A stretch of 9,277 nt of DNA, taken from the NCBI GenBank assembly GCA_023231365.1, contig JALNVO010000102.1, positions 1 through 9,277 on the forward strand. Reading direction: 5' to 3'. The notes beneath the pieces were generated by a model. That model was given only the letters and a program-made list of their open reading frames with translations, did no database searches and was not told the DNA's origin. This document shows, piece after piece, positions 1 through 7,800 of the stretch. This stretch comes from Fibrobacteraceae bacterium. GTDB lineage: Bacteria > Fibrobacterota > Fibrobacteria > Fibrobacterales > Fibrobacteraceae. The translations under genes and the position numbers were made by a program. How positions within the stretch are numbered: position 1 is the first letter of the stretch; every line of letters begins with the position of its first letter.

Positions 1-3000
1 ATACTTCTTGGGCGAACGCATATTCTTATGCACTTTATACCTTCTACAAATTGATTTTAAAGGACTCTGCAACAGCCGCAAAATATGGAATCGACGAAAC
101 GAAGCGCTTGGGCTATATCGAAGACGTCGTAGCGAATATGATCTACAATGTGAGCGATATGAGTTACGCAGGATCAGCTTCCATAACGCTCCCATCGGGA
201 AGCATTGGTTGGAAAAACACCACTGTTAGATACGATCCGACTTGGTATACAATGATGACAGACCAGACTTGGATTTACAACCGCTACCAGGCAGGCAATA
301 TTTTTGAAGTACTCGCCTATGCGGACGTTGCAAGCTCTATTGAAGAACAAGGACTGACGCTTCCTATTATGGGATCTCCGGACTGGAAAGCAGCCGAAAT
401 GCATCAATTGGGAATAGACCAATTAAACTATATGCTTGGCGTAAACCCCTGGGACGTTTCCTTTATCCTCGGCGTCGGCGATAAGAACGATGCGCATCCG
501 CACCACCGTGCCGCAAACCCGGAGGGCAAAAATACTCCGGGAGCTAACTACAAATACAATCCTCCTACAGGAGCTCTCTTCGGTGGCGTCGCTCCAGGTG
601 GAACCAATTCCTGGGTCCCTAGCAACAAGAGCTGGGAAGACTACCATCTATCGGAAACATGCATTGATGCCGCTGCAGTTCTCGTCAGCGGATGCATGAT
701 TGCAGCCAAGGAAACGGATCATTCCCAAGCCCCGAATGTTGAAGTTGAAATTCGCCATGTCAGTATGGATTCGGCTGTTGTCTATGTCAAGCAGAACCTC
801 CGCGGAATGGCAACCGTTGTCTATGGAACTTCTGAAAAGACTATGTCCACACTAGCGGTCCCGGACAGTAATGTAGCTGGGGTCACTCATGAAATAGTCC
901 TCCGCGGGCTCCAAAACGGAACGACGTACTACTTCTTTGTAGTCGCCACCAATGCTCTTAACGAAAACAACGTAACAACAAAATATATGGTGGACAGCAC
1001 ATATACGCCATACACTTTTACAACCCTTAATTCAGTTGAATCTGCCGATATCCAGAATATCACAGTATGCAATTTGACATCCGACTCCGCTGAAATTATG
1101 TGGTATACGCCTAATGGCGAATACGAGTCCAAAGTTTATTGGGATACGGTACCCCATACAAATGCTTCTGAATTTGCTTGGAATACAGGATCAAAAAATG
1201 CAGACGTTTCCGGGATCCCGACAAAATTCCATTATGTGAAAATCGGAGGACTCAAAGAACAGACCCTTTATTACTACGCCGTAGAAAGCAATGGCGTATA
1301 TACCAATACAGACTCTACTGGGAATTTGCTGAAATTCAAAACACCTGTCGGTTGGTATGACTTCTCTGTACGGGCTTATCAATATGTATTTGGTAATCTA
1401 GACTTTCTAGACATGAACATCATCAATAACGAATCACGGGCTTTCGACAGTTTGACACTCCGCCTATACTTTACTGCACGCCCGGAAGAAGTAGAAAAAT
1501 GCAAGCTGCTCATCGACTTGGACATTTGTCAAGCTTATGACGAAGCTGGCTTCAACAAACCGTGCGCAAACAAAAACGGAGAGGATACCCAAAACGAAAT
1601 CCGCTACTTGATGCGCACAGCACTTCCCATTCGTCTAGACGACACATACGATGCAACAACAGGCAAGTATTCATTCTACTTTCCCGTACCCCTCGGCTCT
1701 ACAGTAATTAAATCTTCTTCCCGAGCCCGATTAGACTTCGGCTTCTCACAAGGCCTTTCCAATGATGGCTACATCTCTTGTGAAACTTTACGCCAACCAT
1801 CAACCAAACATATGGATAAGACAACGAACGACTGGTCTTGGGCTCCACATACTTGGCAAGTAGATGGTGCGGATTACGATGGTATGCCGAGTGAAGACAA
1901 GGACTATGGCGACATCGATTACGATATTCCTATTAATTCTTACATCGTGGTGTACAGGAAAGATGAATTCATTTGGGGATTTAGTCCTTCTTATCAGGAG
2001 ATGACTACTAAAAAAGCCCATTATGATATTAAAGTGACTTATGATGATCCATTCAATGTTTCTAATGGATCTTATGTACAAATTGACCAAACTAGCAGCA
2101 CCGTTTATGTAACAGGCCACGCATACATCACAGAAGGCGGTTTTGTCACTAAAATTTGGGCAAACGGTCAGCGAGTTACATCACCGACAGCCGCAGTCTA
2201 TAACATCGCTACAGGTATGTGGGATCTCAATATTCCTGTCAAAATGGGAATCGGTTCGAACAAAATAGACGTTACCGTATTTGCGGGTCCGGATCCAAAT
2301 TGCGATGCCTGCACAGAAAATGGAGGCTGCGCATTCGACAACCGTACTTACTATGTGCAATTCACAAAGGGAAACGCAACAGCATCGGCTCTTACAATTA
2401 AAGACGCGGCAACAGGTAATGCCATAACAAGCCCTGCAGAACCGGGAGCGACAAACTTCACTATCAATTTGATGGACAAGGACAAAGCGACATCTTCTAC
2501 ACCAATTTACGTATTGGTAATCAATGGTAAGAAAAAAGATACTCTACAAGTAAAAATGGTTGCAGACCCTGCAAATCCAGGATACTTCACAAGTGAATCG
2601 GCAATTGCTGCAGTGGCGACATCTAAAGATAAACGGGGCAATAACCAGATATCCTTCTTCTCTGGCGATACAATCAGAGTGATCTACACGGATCCAGACG
2701 ATGAGGAAGATGTTTCCTCCCAGTCCTTCTTTGCAGAATCCAAATACCCGACTCCGCAGAAAGTACTCGCAATCGACTCTGACTGCGATAATGTAGCAGA
2801 TCAATTGCAGATAACGTTCAGCAATGCTCTTGACGAAAACTATGCTTTTGATAGCCTTCGCTTCTACATTGATGGAATGAAAGACTCTGTGACTGTGCCC
2901 ATAACACAGACTGTTCTAAACCTTACCGAAGTTTCAATTCCTATTGCAAACATGGGTATTCCAAAAACAGCTGCACCAACAGGCAAAGCAACCATTTTCC

Positions 3001-4760
3001 TGAGTAGCGAAGGTACGACAAATGCAGAACCAATTGCCATTACGGATGGAATTGCACCTACACTTTTGAGCGTCACCATTTTGGAAAATCCAGAACCTCG
3101 TGCGGATACAGATGTTGTAATTGTTGCATTCACTGAACCGGTCCTGCTCGCTTCTCAAAATAGTTGGCCGCTCTCTATAAGTTCCATTGATCAGAGCGCA
3201 ATTAAAATAAAGAAGGTCTCTTCTGAAAACAACGGAAAAAGCTGGAAATACATTATTACGGGCAACGCAGACGGAGCTGTTATTCCTATCGGTGCAACAG
3301 CACAAATTAAATCCGGCTCGGGAATTCAAGACCCCGCCTTCAATATGCTCGACCCAGCTTCGCCCTGTTCTCAAGGAGTAATCATTGTCGAAACTCCAGC
3401 ACCGGTTCCTGTAGAACTTGCAGAAATCCGCGACAACGAAGGTGATGGTATCCCTGACGAAATTTTCTTGAAATTCGCAAAAAAACTCCGGGATAAAGAT
3501 ATGCTGGATAGTTTCTTAGTCTCCTGGGGATCCCCCGCCATCATCAGGAGTTTCCCTCCTTCGACATGGAAACATACCATAGAATTATCTGACCCGTATG
3601 AAAAATGGTTAGATTCGGCGACTAAAGTTTCTGCACAGGATACATTCTCCATCATCACAATCACAATACCTCCAAGTCTTGCTTTTGATCAGGGAACAAC
3701 GAACGGTGCAGAAGACGGTTACGGCTCTGTAACTCCGCGCCTTGGTCCCGAAGGTGGATTCTTTGATAAATCCTATTCCTTGGTAGACAAGTGCCCGCCG
3801 ATCATTATAAGCGCCCGCAAGGCAACACTCTCCAGTTTGGATTCCTTGGGAATCCTTACATCCGAACCACTGGACAGCATTCCTGCAGGGACCTACTACT
3901 TGCAGCGCAAGCGTGGAAGCAGTGATATTGCAAACTTTATTCCATCCTACGTGTCTTCTAGCAACAAAAAATGGATTTTCCTCTATAGCGAAGACGCAGA
4001 AGGAGCCGTCCGCACTGGCGATTCCGTGCGCCTGGTGCCAAGTTCCGAGCTCTCCAAGCTCAAAGACAAGGCTTCCAACTACCCGGGAAGCAAAAATCCA
4101 TGGATTCTTGTGCAAGGTTCTGTAGCGGAAAAGACGAAATTCCAGGTAACACTCCTCGAAAACATAACAGCCCCGAAAAAAGGCGAGGAGTATTATGATG
4201 GAGAAGTGATCAATTCAGACTCCAAGGATTTCCGCCTTACAGTATTTAGCGGAGGTATAGAAACAATCATTGCAGAAGGCAATAGCAAACTTATCGACGT
4301 TGCAAACGGGAAATCTAGTGACACAGCGTCTTACAAGCATGCAGGCCCGACCTTCAACATTGATATCAGTATGCCTTCCGCTCTGACCATCGCCAATGGC
4401 AACAGAGAATGGGGATTTGACATCAGTTTCTCTGTCGACTTATTCGACAACCAAGGACATTTCGTAAACAGAGCCTCCTACTCATTTAATCTCTCCGATC
4501 TAGGATACGATAGGCTAGATGCCAACGGAGTCCTTTCCCTCAAGCTGGAATGGATGGCGAAGGATAACGAGGCTCCTGTCGCAGAAAGCGGGAAAAAAGT
4601 GGGAACAGGTCCCTATCTTTCCAAGTTCTCATTTAAGGCAAGAGCCCTCTGTCTCGAAGACCCAGAAGACAAATCCGCGACTTATAAGAAAGGCACATCG
4701 ATTAAAACGTCAGCCGAAAAGACAAAGACTTTCGGATTCCGCCGTTTAGCCATTAAATAA
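1..4760 (+). CDS. Large multimodular GH9 cellulase, 5' end missing
   Basis: The reading frame is open from base 3 (first full codon) to TAA at 4758-4760, 1585 residues. The true start lies left of the window; the TTG at 51 is internal, because the protein before it still aligns with the GH9 domain of gene 2. Modules in order: end of the GH9 catalytic domain (3 to about 710), two FN3-like domains (about 729-1349), CBM3-like (about 1350-1991), glucodextranase-B-like Ig (about 1992-2380), an unassigned beta module (about 2381-2740), two acidic-loop/Ig units (about 2742-4120), and a FlgD-Ig-like domain with basic tail (about 4121-4757). GH9 enzymes hydrolyse beta-1,4-glucan with inversion of configuration. 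Comparison with gene 2 suggests about 465 residues are missing, so the whole protein may be near 2050 residues, very long for the family. Secretion is inferred, since the N-terminus is not visible. GH9 assignment is firm; endo versus processive action cannot be told. Confidence 0.93.
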   Translation, partial: TSWANAYSYALYTFYKLILKDSATAAKYGIDETKRLGYIEDVVANMIYNVSDMSYAGSASITLPSGSIGWKNTTVRYDPTWYTMMTDQTWIYNRYQAGNIFEVLAYADVASSIEEQGLTLPIMGSPDWKAAEMHQLGIDQLNYMLGVNPWDVSFILGVGDKNDAHPHHRAANPEGKNTPGANYKYNPPTGALFGGVAPGGTNSWVPSNKSWEDYHLSETCIDAAAVLVSGCMIAAKETDHSQAPNVEVEIRHVSMDSAVVYVKQNLRGMATVVYGTSEKTMSTLAVPDSNVAGVTHEIVLRGLQNGTTYYFFVVATNALNENNVTTKYMVDSTYTPYTFTTLNSVESADIQNITVCNLTSDSAEIMWYTPNGEYESKVYWDTVPHTNASEFAWNTGSKNADVSGIPTKFHYVKIGGLKEQTLYYYAVESNGVYTNTDSTGNLLKFKTPVGWYDFSVRAYQYVFGNLDFLDMNIINNESRAFDSLTLRLYFTARPEEVEKCKLLIDLDICQAYDEAGFNKPCANKNGEDTQNEIRYLMRTALPIRLDDTYDATTGKYSFYFPVPLGSTVIKSSSRARLDFGFSQGLSNDGYISCETLRQPSTKHMDKTTNDWSWAPHTWQVDGADYDGMPSEDKDYGDIDYDIPINSYIVVYRKDEFIWGFSPSYQEMTTKKAHYDIKVTYDDPFNVSNGSYVQIDQTSSTVYVTGHAYITEGGFVTKIWANGQRVTSPTAAVYNIATGMWDLNIPVKMGIGSNKIDVTVFAGPDPNCDACTENGGCAFDNRTYYVQFTKGNATASALTIKDAATGNAITSPAEPGATNFTINLMDKDKATSSTPIYVLVINGKKKDTLQVKMVADPANPGYFTSESAIAAVATSKDKRGNNQISFFSGDTIRVIYTDPDDEEDVSSQSFFAESKYPTPQKVLAIDSDCDNVADQLQITFSNALDENYAFDSLRFYIDGMKDSVTVPITQTVLNLTEVSIPIANMGIPKTAAPTGKATIFLSSEGTTNAEPIAITDGIAPTLLSVTILENPEPRADTDVVIVAFTEPVLLASQNSWPLSISSIDQSAIKIKKVSSENNGKSWKYIITGNADGAVIPIGATAQIKSGSGIQDPAFNMLDPASPCSQGVIIVETPAPVPVELAEIRDNEGDGIPDEIFLKFAKKLRDKDMLDSFLVSWGSPAIIRSFPPSTWKHTIELSDPYEKWLDSATKVSAQDTFSIITITIPPSLAFDQGTTNGAEDGYGSVTPRLGPEGGFFDKSYSLVDKCPPIIISARKATLSSLDSLGILTSEPLDSIPAGTYYLQRKRGSSDIANFIPSYVSSSNKKWIFLYSEDAEGAVRTGDSVRLVPSSELSKLKDKASNYPGSKNPWILVQGSVAEKTKFQVTLLENITAPKKGEEYYDGEVINSDSKDFRLTVFSGGIETIIAEGNSKLIDVANGKSSDTASYKHAGPTFNIDISMPSALTIANGNREWGFDISFSVDLFDNQGHFVNRASYSFNLSDLGYDRLDANGVLSLKLEWMAKDNEAPVAESGKKVGTGPYLSKFSFKARALCLEDPEDKSATYKKGTSIKTSAEKTKTFGFRRLAIK
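3..710 (+). other. C-terminal part of GH9 catalytic domain (gene 1)
   Basis: The last helices of the (alpha/alpha)6 barrel are present. The conserved histidine/arginine signature GDKNDAHPHHRAANP (480-521) follows NPWDVSFILGVG, and the catalytic-acid segment EDYHLSETCID has its glutamate at 654-656. The catalytic aspartate pair of the family would lie upstream and cannot be checked. The segment WIYNRYQAG aligns with WGFNRYNMG of gene 2. The Asn that the family usually carries six residues after the catalytic Glu is Ala here. Confidence 0.93.
729..1349 (+). other. Two FN3-like domains (gene 1)
   Basis: Two consecutive beta-sandwich domains of about 100 residues show the usual fibronectin III rhythm: a 'DSAVVYV' or 'DSAEIMWYT' strand early, a 'VVYGTS' or 'KVYWDT' strand in the middle, and 'L.NGTTYYFFVVA' or 'LKEQTLYYYAVES' near the end. 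They resemble the FN3-like domains of purple acid phosphatases and many secreted glycosidases. They align with the two FN3-like domains of gene 2, for example ADIQNITVCNL with ANISGVTICQV. The likely role is a spacer between catalytic and binding modules. Confidence 0.8.
1350..1991 (+). other. Divergent CBM3-like domain (gene 1)
   Basis: Begins FSVRAYQYVFGNLDFLDMNI and has the CBM3 pattern of an early strand pair, 'NIINNESRAFDSLTLRLYFT' (compare family 3 'N.G...DLS.L.LRYYYT'). The closing strand is SYIVVYRKDEFIWGFSPS (compare 'VTAYLNGVLVWGKEPG'). At about 214 residues it is longer than the usual 150 or so, with an insertion containing two Cys (CQAYDEAGFNKPC) after the early strands. Binding of crystalline cellulose is plausible but not shown; a planar aromatic strip cannot be confirmed by eye. 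Confidence 0.6.
1992..2740 (+). other. Glucodextranase-B-like Ig domain and adjoining beta module (gene 1)
   Basis: The first half carries STVYVTGHAYITEGGFVTKI, then a W-A-N-G turn, then 'WDLNIPVKMGIGSNKIDVTVFAG'-type strands. This is the typical order of glucodextranase-B or Big-type Ig domains (V.VSG..., NG, W...V.L..G.N.I.V.A). A Cys-rich loop, PNCDACTENGGC, follows at about 2292-2333. The second half (about 2381-2740) resembles Ig modules of bacterial surface proteins that use 'DTLQVKM...NPGYFTSE' strands and ends in acidic DPDDEEDVSS. I cannot assign the second half to a named family. Neither half aligns clearly with the same position in gene 2. Confidence 0.5.
2742..3390 (+). repeat. 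Acidic-loop/Ig unit, copy 1 (gene 1)
   Basis: A two-part protein repeat of about 215 residues. Part one opens with the acidic loop DSDCDNVADQLQITFSN (loop at 2775-2801), a likely calcium loop of the D-x-D-x-D type, followed by beta strands. Part two starts near DGIAPTLLSVTIL (about 3045) with the pattern of SbsA/Big_5-type Ig domains, including VVIVAFTEPVLL and NSWPLSI. It closes with DPASPCSQG. It aligns over its whole length with the unit at the right end of the window in gene 2. Confidence 0.7.
3405..4120 (+). repeat. Acidic-loop/Ig unit, copy 2 (gene 1)
   Basis: Second, more diverged copy. The acidic loop is DNEGDGIPDEIFLKFAK (loop at 3432-3458), followed by an enlarged strand region, and the second part begins at KCPPIIISARK (about 3790), the counterpart of DGIAPTLLSV in copy 1. 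The conserved 'W.F.YS...GAV..GD.VRL' strand run matches 'W.Y.I...DGAVIPIGATAQI' of copy 1. The Cys in the loop of copy 1 is replaced by Gly here. Confidence 0.6.
4121..4757 (+). other. FlgD-Ig-like C-terminal domain and basic tail (gene 1)
   Basis: The strands FSVDLFDNQGHFV, LSLKLEWMAKD and KKVGTGPYLSKFSFKA match the order of FlgD-type Ig domains ('V.IYD..G..V', '...WDG.D..G..V..G.YL....A'). Such domains commonly form the end of large exported proteins in Fibrobacter and Bacteroidota. The last 39 residues, from RALC to the end at LAIK, contain 7 Lys and 3 Arg against 5 acidic residues. This fits the 'basic terminal domain' described for several F. succinogenes endoglucanases, or a type IX secretion C-terminal signal. 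The sequence alone does not decide which. Confidence 0.6.
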
Positions 4761-4773
4761 CAAAAAGTACTGT
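4761..4773 (+). promoter_or_regulatory. 13-base intergenic gap with weak ribosome binding site
   Basis: The gap reads caaaaagtactgt. It has only an A-rich aaaaag stretch and no GGAGG-like motif, and there is no hairpin that could be a terminator or room for a promoter. Gene 2 is therefore probably translated from the same mRNA as gene 1, perhaps by re-initiation or coupling after the gene 1 stop. ATG 4774 is chosen as the start because a convincing signal peptide begins there. Confidence 0.6.
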
Positions 4774-4839
4774 ATGAATAAAAAAGCGATTACCCTATTT
4801 CTCTTAGCCGAAGCCCTCTTTGGGGGCTCCGCGTTTGCC
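4774..4839 (+). other. Sec signal peptide of gene 2
   Basis: MNKKAITLFLLAEALFGG and then SAFA: a positive start with two Lys, a hydrophobic core, and an A-x-A cleavage motif with likely cut after Ala22 (AFA before ASVDY). There is no lipobox cysteine at the cut, so this is not a lipoprotein. Glu13 in the middle of the hydrophobic core is unusual but should be tolerated. Confidence 0.85.
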
Positions 4840-7800
4840 GCTTCGGTAGACTACATTCCGAATATCGATAACACTTGCGACACCTGTACCCGCCGCCATC
4901 TCGACAGCTTGAACGTGTATGCAAGGCCGGTTATCCGCGTGAACCAGATTGGATTTCGCCCAATGGATTCGCACAAATCCGCATACGTGGCAGATCCCAA
5001 GGTTACTACGTTCAAAGTCATCGATGCGTCTAGCGGAACTTCCGTTACTGAAGGCTCACTCACTCCCCTAGGCAGTTGGAAAAAACCGGGAATGTGGGTG
5101 AACGGTGCTTTCAATTCTATTTCTACAGTCTATGAATTCGGCGATACAGCTTCATCCTCTACAGAAAATCTTTACTCCGCAGATTTTTCTAGCCTCACAA
5201 CTCCCGGGAAATATTTCGTAGTCGTCGGGACCGATACTTCATCAACCTTCCTTATTAACGATTATCTGTTTAACGCGGTATTTGAAACAACTCTCAAATT
5301 CTTTGGAATACAACGCTGCGGAGACACGCATTCACAACTCCACGGCGCATGTCACCTAAACGACGGTTCCGCGATAGGCCACGATCTCACCGGAGGTTGG
5401 CACGACTGCGGCGACCACTTCAAAGCGAGCGAGACCGAGGGCTATGCGGCACTCGTTCTTTCACTCGCCTATGATGTCTACTCGGAGAAAGCGGAAGACC
5501 GTTACGGACAATCTTACAACGACACGACTATCACGGACGGTATTCCCGACGTTCTCTGGGAAGCAAAAACCGGCATAGACCTTATCTATAAATTCTATAA
5601 AGCATCCAAGGAAGACGGACTGATCGATCAAGGCGACATGTATCACTCCGTGGGAGTGGGCAGCGCCGATCACCAGTTCTGGGACGTTCCCGAAAAACAG
5701 GACGTGCAGAGCACGGCAAAGGGCGGAGCTCCTCGCCCCGTCGCCAAAGGCATAGGGACAAACGTCGCCGGAATGTACACCGCCGCCATGGCCTTTTTTG
5801 CCGTCGGGTGGGAAATGTACCAGACGGATCATTATTCCGATTCGCTTATTGCAGCTGCGAAAGAGATGTATGCAAAAATCGTCGCCCCTACATTCCTTGC
5901 TGGAACCGGATGTAGTACACAAGGAAAGCAAACCGATGGCTTACTTGGATTTTACCCCGGCGCAGGGCCTTGCAATGACGATGCGGCGGCCGCAGCGCTC
6001 GCCCTCTGGTATGCAACTAAAGATACAAGCTACGCTTACGACCTTTATAAGAATACGGCAATCAACAACAATGCGGAAAATTATAAATGGAACTTGCCGT
6101 ATTTCCGCGCCGGTTATATGGGCCACACAAGCGGATTCTACCCCGGCGGATGGATGACCGACTATGAAAACGTACATGCCTACGTCCTTTTCGCATTCGA
6201 CAAACTGATTCTTCCGACAGTCGCCAAAGCCCAGAGCTATGGAATTTCAAGCGCGGAACGGGACACTCTGCTTACGCGCATCATCGCGACTATGCACCGG
6301 TTGACCGATGACGGCACCCAAGGAGACTCTACGGTGAGCACAAATCCATACGGAAGCTTCCGCGTCACTCCTCCTTACAACCTCGTCTGGACGTCAAGCG
6401 ACTGGGGATTCAATCGCTACAATATGGGTGCAGCGAATGCCGTGTTCATGCTCTATGACATGACGGGAGAAACGCAATACTTGAACGTTGCGCTCGACAA
6501 CTTCTACTACAATATGGGAGCAAATCCCTGGGGACTTTCTTTCATTATGGGAGCCGGATCCCGGAACGAGAATCACCCGCATAACCGGGCGGCAAACCCG
6601 GACGGTTACAACGCCGGCGGACTGCCCTACAAATATAAATGCCCGAAAGGCGCTTTAATGGGCGGATCTGCACCGGAGAAAACTCTTAAAGACGACTGGA
6701 ACGATTACACCGCCACCGAAACCTGCATCGACTTCTCTGCACAATTCATTATTCCGGGCTTAAGCCTCTCCAAACCCGTTCCTGAAGACGTCGACGGCCC
6801 CCTGTTCAGCAATATTCAGGGGACGCCCATTTCCGACACATCCGCGATCATCAGCTGGAACACGGATGAACGCGCCGTCGTCACAGTCTATTATTCCACA
6901 ACCCCAGATGCAGCGAAGACAGACTCTATTACAGCAATCGCAGGCGTTGGCGGTTCCGTCACCCTCACAGGACTCACCTTAGGTGCAACTTATTACTTCT
7001 ATTTAGTAGGTTACGATGTCAAAAAGAACATGACAACCGATGACAATCACGGCCAATGGTATTCTTTCACAATGACAAGTACCTCTGCAAACATCAGCGG
7101 CGTCACAATTTGCCAAGTTTCAAACAACAGTGCTCATATTTATTGGTGGACTGGCGACCAAGCTTTGAATTCGCTCGTCAAATATGGCACAAGTACAGCG
7201 GATCTTTCAACATCATTCATCGGCGATTCGGGAAAAGCAGTGCGCTTCCATGAAACTTACCTCACAGGCCTCGCCGCAAGCACTACCTACTACTTCGATG
7301 TCTCCTCCGGAACAGTTACGGACAATAACAACGGTTCTCATTACAGCTTCACAACAACAGCACAAGCAGCCTATGCAAACTTCTCTATCTCAATCAAACC
7401 GTCTTCCTATCAATCCGCCTGCTCCGATTGGAAATCCTGCAATACGCTTATCATTTCTGTAACAAACAACGATGCCATCGAATATAAAGATGTCGAACTT
7501 CGCCTCTATCTCAAGACCAATAACTTAAATCCCGTGAGCTATATCAGTTCCATCTGGGATGGCTCGGGAACTTCGGGATCCAGCGGGAACGTTACATTTG
7601 GGACTCCGACACTTGATGCGTCCGGACTCACCTACTACCTCCCGATAACATTGACGGGAACCTTTGCCGTTTCCGGGCAATACCTGTTCCAATTAAAATT
7701 TCAAAACGCAACTTTCGGAGATCTAGACGGTTCTTGGTCGCTACGCGCCCATACGTCTCCAGTCAAATTCGATGGAATTGACCTTACCAAAGGGCCCTAC

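Noticed and set aside
51..53. TTG as start of gene 1
   Set aside because: The frame is open to the window edge, and the residues before it align with the GH9 barrel of gene 2, so TTG is an internal Leu.
8..229. Small ORF at the left edge
   Set aside because: Alternate frame over conserved GH9 sequence, with no domain.
2775..3458. Acidic D-x-D-x-D loops as dockerin domains
   Set aside because: Dockerins have two loops in a segment of about 60-70 residues with helices; here the loops are some 220 residues apart and followed by beta strands.
3609..4115. Minus-strand open frame of 168 codons
   Set aside because: It lies wholly inside gene 1, its product is Cys/Arg-rich without recognisable domains, and there is no start context; it is a shadow of the coding frame.
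5461..5931. Minus-strand open frame of 156 codons
   Set aside because: Antisense to the conserved GH9 domain of gene 2, with no recognisable protein pattern.
7184..7462. Plus-strand open frame giving a Gln/Pro/Ser-rich protein
   Set aside because: Alternate frame of the second FN3-like domain; the bias comes from aca/gca-rich Thr and Ala codons of the real frame.
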